Of a stretch of DNA of 64,000 nt, positions 58,028-64,000 are shown one piece after another (the stretch's first letter is position 1; the number at the start of each line of letters is the position of its first letter). The notes under the pieces are model-generated. The model did no database searches, had not been told where the DNA came from, and saw only the letters and a program-made list of their open reading frames with translations. A program made the translations under genes and the position numbers. This stretch comes from Streptomyces sp. AJS327 (GTDB taxonomy: Bacteria; Actinomycetota; Actinomycetes; Streptomycetales; Streptomycetaceae): positions 806,001 through 870,000 of the forward strand of contig NZ_SKBR01000002.1 in assembly GCF_013450295.1 (NCBI RefSeq), in the 5' to 3' direction.

Positions 58028-58318
58028 GTGTCTTCCATTGACATCACTTACGGGACGGTTGAGGCGGCGGCCCGGGACATCAGGTCGGCCGCCAGCACCC
58101 TTCGCGGCCAGCTGGAGGAGCTGCACGGAGAGGTCACGAAGGTGGTCAACTCCTGGGAGGGTGAGGCGAAGGTCGCCTACCAGCGGCGGCAGATGAACTG
58201 GAACGAGGACGTCCGGGCGCTGCACACCACGTTGAACAGCCTGGCCAGCCTGGTGGAGTCGTCGGTGTCGAACTACCGGGGAACCGACCGGAGGGGTGCC
58301 CAGCAGTTCGAGATCTAA
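58028..58318 (+). CDS. esxA: WXG100-family protein (EsxA-like)
   Basis: Encodes 96 residues from GTG 58028. The turn has Trp43-Glu-Gly45 in NSWEGEAK between helices GTVEAAARDIRSAASTLRGQLEELHG and ALHTTLNSLASLVESSV. The C-terminal YRGTD (Tyr83 to Asp87) fits the YxxxD/E type VII secretion signal. It is the most typical ESX substrate in the window and probably pairs with the upstream EsxB-like protein. A terminator follows 27 bases later. Confidence 0.93.
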   Translation: MSSIDITYGTVEAAARDIRSAASTLRGQLEELHGEVTKVVNSWEGEAKVAYQRRQMNWNEDVRALHTTLNSLASLVESSVSNYRGTDRRGAQQFEI

Positions 58319-58344
58319 CGTCGTCGCGCTGGACCGTTGGGGTC

Positions 58345-58378
58345 GGGGTGGACACCGCGTGGTACAGGTGTCCACCCC
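58345..58378 (+). terminator. Perfect 12-bp hairpin after esxA
   Basis: GGGGTGGACACC at 58345-58356 and GGTGTCCACCCC at 58367-58378 flank a 10-base loop. It should end the module transcript. Confidence 0.75.
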
Positions 58379-58762
58379 GGCGCACGTTTCCGAGGACGGC
58401 GTCGCGTCGGTGATCGCACTTCCCGGTGTGGGCGGCGGGCCGCATGCCGAACCTCACGGCTTCCGGCCGACGGTCGGTGGTCATCTGGCCGCGCGCGGGC
58501 CGAAGTTCGGGGCTGCGGGCAATAGTGGGCCAAGGGTGAGGTTCCTCAGTAGTCTTCTCTTCAGGCCGGTCTGACAGCCGTACCGGACTCCACGGGCCAG
58601 CTGACCACCAGGCCCGGAGCAGGAAGACTCAGCGACGACGAGGAACCCAACAACCGACAAGCGGTGACGTCCTGATCGAGCAGCGTCGGGGAGCGTGGCG
58701 CGCTGGCGCCCACGCCGTTCCCCCGCGGCACGTGGGGCGTCCGCTTCCTACGGGGGAATGCC
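58379..58762. other. Intergenic region after esxA
   Basis: About 380 bases without a supported gene. AATAGTGGG near 58520 and TCAGTAGTC near 58548 are AT-richer and may hold the promoter for the next gene; neither has a good -35 box. GGGGGAA at 58752-58757 is its ribosome site. Confidence 0.4.
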
Positions 58763-60550
58763 ATGACCCAGCCACCACCACCGTCCGTCCCTCCGGAGCC
58801 GCCGAGCGGCGGGGGCTTCGGCCCTCCGCCCGGTGGTCCCCCGCCTGGCCCTCCGCCGGGCGGCCCACCACCCAACCCTCCGGGCCCGCAGGTCAGCGCT
58901 CCGGTGCCCCCGGCTGGCCCGCCCGCCCAGCCGCCGCAGGGGCCGGCTCACACGCCGCCCCCGCCCGGGCAGCCGCCCGCCGGTCCTCCTCCGATGCCGC
59001 CCGGGGTGGGCGCTGGCCCGGGGTCCGGCGGGTTCGGACCGCCGACTGGGCCGCCCGGACCGCCCGGCGGCGGTGGCCCGTTCGGCATGCCTCCGGGTGG
59101 GCCTGGTCCCCGGCCAGGGGGCCGGAACCGGCTGATCGCCATCGTGGCGGCGGCGGTCGCGGCATGCGTGATCGCGGGCGGCACCGTCTGGGCGATCTCC
59201 GGAGACGACGGGGACGGGGGTGACGACAAGCCTCAGGCCGAACGCAGTGACGCCGGAGGAGAGGACCGGAAGAGCCCGACGGAGGAGCAGCCGGAGGACG
59301 ATGCCGCGACACCCTCCGAAGATGATGGAAACGGGCGCGAAATGGACGCGTCAGCAGGCGAGTTGTGGAAGAAGGTCGCCAAGGACGCCCCACGCCGCGG
59401 CCAGGACACTCCGGGCACCTGGACGGTCGGTGACCAGTTGGTCAAGGCGTCCATGGACACCGTGATCGGCTACGACGCCGCCACCGGTGACGAGAAGTGG
59501 ACGGTCAAGCTGAAGGGCGACGTCTGCGCGGCCTCACGCCACACCACGTCGGACGACAAGGTGGTCGTCGGATACACGGGGAAGTCCGACGACGAGTGCC
59601 CCAACGTGACCGTGATCGATCTGGCCAAGGGTAAGCAGGGCTGGAAAAAGGCGCTGCCGAAGAGTGGTGGTTTCGCCGAGAACTACATCGGCACGGGACT
59701 CACCATCAGTGGCCAGACGATCGGAGCGACCTGGGGGAGCGGCAACACACTGCTGCGGGTCAAGGACGGCAAGGAGATCAAGCAGCCCGAGACCAAGGCG
59801 GGGTGCGGAGTTGACGGGTACGGCGGAGGCAAGTCGCTACTCAAGGCCGACCACTGCCTGAACGGCGACGTCGCGACCAGCACCGTCAAGGAACTCAACC
59901 CCAAGACGGGAAAGACCCGTTGGACGCACAAGCTGCCCCAGGGATACCAGGTCAACCAGGTCTACTCGACGTCTCCGATCGTCCTGGGCATCGTCGACAA
60001 CGACAAGAAGACCGGCAGCATCGTGGCTCTCGACGGCAAGGGTAAGAAGCGTTCCACGCTCGACCCGGGCAAGGCGAAGATCCAACCCAAGTGCGGCATC
60101 GGCGGGATCACCAGCAACAGCCTCGAACTCTGCTCTGGTTACGCGGTGTCCCAGGACCGCATGTACCTGCCGACGAAGATGGAGCGCGGCGGGGAACCGG
60201 GCGAGGGGCTGTCCAACGAGATCCACGCCTTCGACCTCGACTCCGGCAAGTCCACCGGCAAGCCCATCACCATGAAGGGCCGCCTCGTCACACCCATCGG
60301 CACCCGGGGATCGTCGCTGCTGATGTTCGGTCAGCCGGGCTATGACTCGGGGGGAGAGGTGGTGAGCGTCTCCAGCGGCGGCAAGCAGAAGTCCCTGCTG
60401 AAGACCCCGGATTCGGCCAGCTCGACCCAACGCGTCCTGACCGAGGGCGATCTGCTCTACCACCAGAAGCGACTGTTCATGGCCTCGACCCGGGTCCAGG
60501 GCGGCAACGGCGCGTACGACACGTTGATCCTGGCGTTCGGTCCCGAGTAA
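58763..60550 (+). CDS. Membrane-anchored PQQ-like beta-propeller protein with Pro/Gly-rich head
   Basis: Encodes 595 residues. The first 120 are nearly all Pro and Gly. One membrane helix lies at 124-146 (LIAIVAAAVAACVIAGGTVW), then an acidic linker, and a large outer domain of propeller-like blades: VIGYDAATGDEKWTVKL, VTVIDLAKGKQGWKKAL, VKELNPKTGKTRWTHKL, IHAFDLDSGKSTGKP. The D-x-x-T/S-G-x-x-x-W pattern is that of PQQ-type repeats without evident cofactor sites. It lies beside esxA, so a scaffold or sensor role in the ESX region is possible. Such proteins are common in Streptomyces. Confidence 0.82.
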   Translation: MTQPPPPSVPPEPPSGGGFGPPPGGPPPGPPPGGPPPNPPGPQVSAPVPPAGPPAQPPQGPAHTPPPPGQPPAGPPPMPPGVGAGPGSGGFGPPTGPPGPPGGGGPFGMPPGGPGPRPGGRNRLIAIVAAAVAACVIAGGTVWAISGDDGDGGDDKPQAERSDAGGEDRKSPTEEQPEDDAATPSEDDGNGREMDASAGELWKKVAKDAPRRGQDTPGTWTVGDQLVKASMDTVIGYDAATGDEKWTVKLKGDVCAASRHTTSDDKVVVGYTGKSDDECPNVTVIDLAKGKQGWKKALPKSGGFAENYIGTGLTISGQTIGATWGSGNTLLRVKDGKEIKQPETKAGCGVDGYGGGKSLLKADHCLNGDVATSTVKELNPKTGKTRWTHKLPQGYQVNQVYSTSPIVLGIVDNDKKTGSIVALDGKGKKRSTLDPGKAKIQPKCGIGGITSNSLELCSGYAVSQDRMYLPTKMERGGEPGEGLSNEIHAFDLDSGKSTGKPITMKGRLVTPIGTRGSSLLMFGQPGYDSGGEVVSVSSGGKQKSLLKTPDSASSTQRVLTEGDLLYHQKRLFMASTRVQGGNGAYDTLILAFGPE

Positions 60551-60602
60551 CTCACCACCGGACCGCACCGGATGGCGCTCGGTGTTGTGACGTGCGAGGG
60601 GT

Positions 60603-60636
60603 GAGGGGTGAGCCCGAGAAGCTGGGTTCACCCCTC
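60603..60636 (+). terminator. 13-bp stem-loop after the beta-propeller gene
   Basis: GAGGGGTGAGCCC at 60603-60615 pairs with GGGTTCACCCCTC at 60624-60636 through one G-T wobble, with an 8-base loop. Confidence 0.8.
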
Positions 60637-60698
60637 ACGGCACATCGCGGTAAGGCGGCTCACGGAACGCCGCCGGAGCCGCGTCGGGCCGCCTACCG

Positions 60699-60968
60699 TT
60701 ACGCGGGCTCCGAACCCTTTCCGCCGTCGCCCTCCGTGGGCTCCAGGTCGAACTCCCCGTCCCGCACGCCCAGGACGAACGCCTCCCACTCGGCGGCGGT
60801 GTACCGCAGAACCGTCTCCGGCTCCTTCGAGTTCCGCATCGCCACGGCACCGCCCGGCAGCCGGGCGATCTCCACCCGCTCCTCGTCCGGATCGCCCGGA
60901 GCGCCCTCCCAGACGACGTCCGAGATGTCCATGGCGTACAGCTCTTCACACTCCTGCTGAGTCCCCAC
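60699..60968 (-). CDS. DUF397 protein
   Basis: Encodes 89 residues from GTG 60968, with GGGAG 6-7 bases upstream on the minus strand. It has the typical DUF397 sequence: EELYAMDISDVVWEGAPG, IARLPGGAVAMRNSKEPETVLRYTAAEWEAFVLGVRDGEFDLEP. DUF397 genes often sit next to an XRE-type (BldB-related) regulator gene. No regulator gene is next to it here. It is convergent with the propeller gene. Confidence 0.88.
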   Translation of the reverse strand: MGTQQECEELYAMDISDVVWEGAPGDPDEERVEIARLPGGAVAMRNSKEPETVLRYTAAEWEAFVLGVRDGEFDLEPTEGDGGKGSEPA

Positions 60969-61186
60969 CAACGACTCCCTTCGCTCCGGCGGCGGGGCCT
61001 CCCCGGCCGCCCACTCCACACTCCGGCCAGCACCTTCGTGGTTGTTCGCCCCCGTCACCCACCGGCTGTCCGGGCCCACCCCAGCCTACGTGCCAGCCCC
61101 CGCCCACGGCCTCTCGTCAGTCAACCTCCCCCACCGGCCGAGCCGTTGCCGTTTCCCCCGCTGGCTGGTCGGCTTCGCCGTGCCCC

Positions 61187-61906
61187 TCACCCTTTGCCCG
61201 CGGGCCAGGTTTCCGTGGTGTGTGGCGTCTTCGCGGGTAGCTTGGCCTCCGCCGAACACCCGATTTCCTTGGCGACCTCCCTGGAAACGGCGTTGAGGAT
61301 CGTCATCATGTCATGAGGGTTAATCGCGGATTCTCGCGGATAAACCCCAAGATGTCCCGATATCACGGGCGTGGAGAGTTTACTCGTCTCCACGGGGCAT
61401 TCGAACACCAGGTGACCGGCGCCTCTGGTGGTTTTTGCGCGCTTCCCCAAAGGGAACATCGTCCATGCTTGGGTCCTGTGTGGGTCGTTTTTCTCGGTGG
61501 AAAAGGTATCGCTGTCTCTCGTGAATGAAATGCTTACCGAAACATGCTTCGAGTCGGACGGTGAACTTTCCACGATGCACGAATCAGTAAATCCTCCATC
61601 GGCGTCCCTGGACGTCATGTCCTTCGCGGCGCTCTCCGGGTTCCTGGGGGATGGTTCACGGAACTCCTTCGCTCCAGTCACTCTTTCCAGTGCTGCTCTT
61701 GCAGGAGAGTCGAGCGCTCCGGCGCATACCGCTGCCGATGTCCTTGTGGCTAACTTCTGTTCCTCCTGGCTTTGCCCTGAGCATGAGATCAGGCTCGCAC
61801 CCAGTGGGAGCGCGAGTGCAATTCTCGCTACGACAGGGCAGTATCCATTTTTCCTTGGGTGTGCCATGGAGGGGAGGTGTCCTCTGTTATTGTGGGCGTA
61901 CTCCAT
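61187..61906 (-). CDS. Low-GC lipoprotein overlapping the DUF6571-like gene
   Basis: Encodes 239 residues from ATG 61906 with GGGAGG nearby. A hydrophobic run ARIALALPLGASLISC has the lipobox LISC (Cys42). The mature part has four Cys (CAGAL, SCIVESS, FECPVET, IGCSAEA), which may form two disulfides. Codon 52 is TTA (complement of 61751-61753). Its first 20 bases overlap the 3' end of the upstream gene. GC is about 52%. No known family is recognised. It could be an accessory or immunity-like partner, unproven. Confidence 0.78.
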   Translation of the reverse strand: MEYAHNNRGHLPSMAHPRKNGYCPVVARIALALPLGASLISCSGQSQEEQKLATRTSAAVCAGALDSPARAALERVTGAKEFREPSPRNPESAAKDMTSRDADGGFTDSCIVESSPSDSKHVSVSISFTRDSDTFSTEKNDPHRTQAWTMFPLGKRAKTTRGAGHLVFECPVETSKLSTPVISGHLGVYPRESAINPHDMMTILNAVSREVAKEIGCSAEAKLPAKTPHTTETWPAGKG

Positions 61907-63992
61907 TTCCCTTACCTCCCGTGATTCCCTGGTATTTATCGACCAGTGAGTCGAATAGGTTGGTCGAGTCTGCCCACTTTTCTGCTTCGCTGGAGCTTGC
62001 GTAACGTTTGGCGATATCCTGGATGTTCTCATTTCCCTTGAGGGTGATTCTGTCTTCGTCCTTTTGTGTCTTTTCCTTGGGGTCCTGTTCGTTTTCCGAC
62101 GTCTTGTCATCGATTTTTTGCCCCAGGAATTCCTTGAGCATATCCCCGCCCGCCTCCGTGGCTATGGGGGCAACGACGCCGGCGGCGGCGGGTCCGGCGA
62201 AGAAGGCCGTGCCCGCCGTGATGGTGGTTCCGGCAGCGTACTTGGCCCAGGAGGCGAGTTTCTCGTTCCCCTTGTTGGCTTCCTCGGCGGCCTCCTCGTT
62301 GTCCAGCCCCTTCTGTTCCATCAGTGCGTTGTCGAGAATTCCGCGGCTCTTCGCGCTCATCAGGAGTGCGTCCACGCCTTGGTCGAAGCGTGTTTTGGTG
62401 TCTGGTTTGTGTTCATCCAGTAGGCTCAAGGTGTAGATTTGCTGGGCGTGGCTGACGACTCCGTGGGATACCTCGTTCTTGCCCACCACGCTGAGGAGGT
62501 CTTCTGCTTTCTCACCGGTGAACTGTGCGCGTCCCTGGTACTGGGCTGGGAAATCCTTGTCGGCTCCTGGCTCCACGGTCAGGGCGTAGTTCAGGTCGTC
62601 GATGTAGGCGCCGGTCATGGTGCCGAGACCGCTGGCCAGTTCGGGTTGCTCCTTGAGGAGCTTGGGGCCGTCGTCGCCACCGTAGAGGTGGGCGACCTGT
62701 TCCATGACGCCGGCGGTTTCGGCGTTCCGCCGGTCGCCGCCGTCCTTGAAGAGGTCGGACCGCGCGGCGTCGGCCAGGCTGTCGGGGGAGTAGCCGGTGG
62801 TGGCGGCGACGAGGGCGTCGCCCAGGGAGGAGCGGCCAGCCGCCTGCTGGGTGCCGGGGGTGTCGGTGAGCCAGTCCCGCTCCCGGATCAGGTAGTCCAG
62901 GTTGTTGTTGATCTTGGGTGGCTTGGGCGGGCCGTCGTCGTTCGGTGGGCGGTCGGGTTGCTGGAAGAACTCGGTCGCGGCCGGAGGGTTGTGGTCCAGC
63001 GCCTCCAGGAAACCGGTCATGGGGTCCCGGCCCCGGTCCGGTTCGGTGCCGGAGGATGATGGACCGGTGTTCCAGAAGTTGAGGCGCGCGTCGCCGGCCG
63101 ACCTTTTCCAGTTTCCCAGGAGATTGGATTCGCCGTAGACCTTGTCGGAGGCGATGAGCTTCTTGCCGTAGTCCTGGAGGAAGTCGCTGTCGTAGCGGCC
63201 GAAACGCATCAGGTTGCTCATCACCTGGAAACCCCGGGGGGAGGTTCTGGTTGGGCCGAACTGCTTCTGTTCGGGGCCCAGTTCGATCATGTCGCGTTTC
63301 CAGCGGGCCATGGCGGGGCTGTCGGAGTGGGAGGCGGTTGCCAGGGTGAGGCTGAGGTTCTTCTGGAACTTCCTGGCGAGTTCGGTGCGTTTGGGCTCGT
63401 AGCCGGCGTCGCGGGGGCTGGCGACCTTCGCCCAGAAGGCGAGCGTTCCCTCCGGCCCGGTCTTGGTGGCGAAACGCTCGGCGAAGAGCGGAGCGTCGTG
63501 GTAGCGGGCCGCCAGGGTGTTGGCGCGGTTGATCTGGGTGGCGGTCATATCGCTGGGGTCGCGTTCGGCGAGGTCGGAGAGTTCGTCGGCGGCGCGCTTC
63601 TGCCGGGTCATGGCGTCGCGGAGATCGTCGGGGCCGCGCCCCGTGAATCCGGGCGCCTTCCCGTTGAAGTCCTCCCTGAGGTACCACTCCAGGGTTTCGT
63701 CGGTGCGGGTGGCGGTACGCAGAACGCGTTTGATGTCGCGGTTGTACGAGTCCGCGACCACCTGGGCGGCCTCGCGGTCCTCGGCGCTGGGTTCGCGGGC
63801 GTCAGCGGGTGGGCGGTAACTGACTTTCCCTGTCTCGCTGATGGTGTACGTGGCGGAGCTTTCGACGTCCTCCTTGATGGCCTTGAGGCTCTTCTGGCAG
63901 CGCTGGAACACGTCGTAGGCGCCGCGCAGGTTGCCGAAGACGTCCTCGGCCTGTTCGGCGGCGGTGGTGATCTGTCGTTCGATGGCGGACAT
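61887..63992 (-). CDS. Large ESX-associated protein, DUF6571-like; start possibly beyond the window
   Basis: Encodes 701 residues from ATG 63992, only 8 bases from the window edge; no ribosome site is visible, so the true start may lie further right. The N-terminus is helical (AIERQITTAAEQAEDVFGNLRGAYDVFQRCQKSLKAIKEDVESS), as in WXG/LXG secretion domains, without a clear W-x-G. The long middle has DLSDLAERDPSDMTATQINRAN-like helices and EALDHNPPAATEFF; from memory this pattern is annotated DUF6571 in Streptomyces ESX loci. A hydrophobic patch lies near 590-615. The last 80 residues are Lys/Glu/Asp-rich and coded by low-GC DNA. Function unknown. Confidence 0.75.
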   Translation of the reverse strand: MSAIERQITTAAEQAEDVFGNLRGAYDVFQRCQKSLKAIKEDVESSATYTISETGKVSYRPPADAREPSAEDREAAQVVADSYNRDIKRVLRTATRTDETLEWYLREDFNGKAPGFTGRGPDDLRDAMTRQKRAADELSDLAERDPSDMTATQINRANTLAARYHDAPLFAERFATKTGPEGTLAFWAKVASPRDAGYEPKRTELARKFQKNLSLTLATASHSDSPAMARWKRDMIELGPEQKQFGPTRTSPRGFQVMSNLMRFGRYDSDFLQDYGKKLIASDKVYGESNLLGNWKRSAGDARLNFWNTGPSSSGTEPDRGRDPMTGFLEALDHNPPAATEFFQQPDRPPNDDGPPKPPKINNNLDYLIRERDWLTDTPGTQQAAGRSSLGDALVAATTGYSPDSLADAARSDLFKDGGDRRNAETAGVMEQVAHLYGGDDGPKLLKEQPELASGLGTMTGAYIDDLNYALTVEPGADKDFPAQYQGRAQFTGEKAEDLLSVVGKNEVSHGVVSHAQQIYTLSLLDEHKPDTKTRFDQGVDALLMSAKSRGILDNALMEQKGLDNEEAAEEANKGNEKLASWAKYAAGTTITAGTAFFAGPAAAGVVAPIATEAGGDMLKEFLGQKIDDKTSENEQDPKEKTQKDEDRITLKGNENIQDIAKRYASSSEAEKWADSTNLFDSLVDKYQGITGGKGNGVRPQ

Positions 63993-64000
63993 GGTGCGGA

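Noticed and set aside
55140..62160. Insertion sequence or prophage as the cause of low GC
   Set aside because: No transposase, integrase, target-site duplication or terminal inverted repeat is seen at the patch edges, which lie inside genes.
61187..63992. Toxin/immunity pair
   Set aside because: No nuclease, deaminase, ADP-ribosyltransferase or other toxin motif could be recognised in the C-terminus, so only the arrangement, not the function, is reported.

Overview
The window is 64 kb of very high-GC DNA (well over 70% across most of it) with GTG/TTG starts, frequent 4-base stop/start overlaps, GC-rich terminator hairpins and rare TTA codons. The gene order is polyamine/GABA genes, dxr-M50 protease-ispG, proS, rimP-nusA-ylxR-infB-DUF503-rbfA-truB-ribF, then a type VII (ESX) secretion locus. 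From memory this matches the core chromosome of Streptomyces (the S. coelicolor SCO5660-5735 neighbourhood) or a close relative. Products are assigned from motifs and family memory; no database was searched.

Layout. 0.35-6.3 kb: polyamine ABC transporter (binding lipoprotein, ATPase, two permeases) in one run with an FAD amine oxidoreductase. 6.6-9.6 kb: a small unknown gene, a PAP2 phosphatase and gabT. 9.9-17.1 kb: a VirD4/TraG-like membrane ATPase, a PucR-family regulator, a secreted M14 carboxypeptidase and an aldehyde dehydrogenase. Import, deamination, GABA transamination and semialdehyde oxidation form a plausible polyamine-to-succinate route, with the PucR protein as candidate regulator. 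17.3-22.0 kb: a frameshifted Uma2 gene, a four-gene conservon (cvnA-D type) and a small membrane protein. 22.2-26.1 kb: MEP isoprenoid genes dxr and ispG around a site-2-protease homologue. 26.3-31.9 kb: two GNAT genes, proS, an APH-like kinase lacking a catalytic Asn, a DUF4439 protein and a Tat lipoprotein. 32.1-40.5 kb: the translation/transcription operon, with an unusual chain of three overlapping minicistrons before infB. 40.7-44.4 kb: a P-loop NTPase overlapping a membrane-anchored periplasmic-binding-type protein.

44.5-64 kb: type VII secretion. On the minus strand are an EspI-like ParA/MinD ATPase, an unknown gene and eccE. On the plus strand are eccB, a mycosin, then a second module (helical protein, WXG-domain protein, second mycosin, two WXG100 genes), then a beta-propeller membrane protein. 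After an orphan DUF397 gene, the right end carries a lipoprotein gene and a 701-codon secretion-associated gene on the minus strand. EccC and EccD are absent and should lie to the right of the window.

The strongest anomaly is in this secretion locus. GC content falls to about 50-58% in two patches (about 55.13-57.27 kb and 61.19-62.16 kb). Each patch begins inside a long gene for a putative secreted or secretion-associated protein and runs through its overlapping neighbour, a mycosin protease in one case and a lipoprotein in the other. Three genes here carry TTA codons, suggesting bldA-dependent expression. This looks like replaceable substrate/partner cassettes set into a conserved ESX core.
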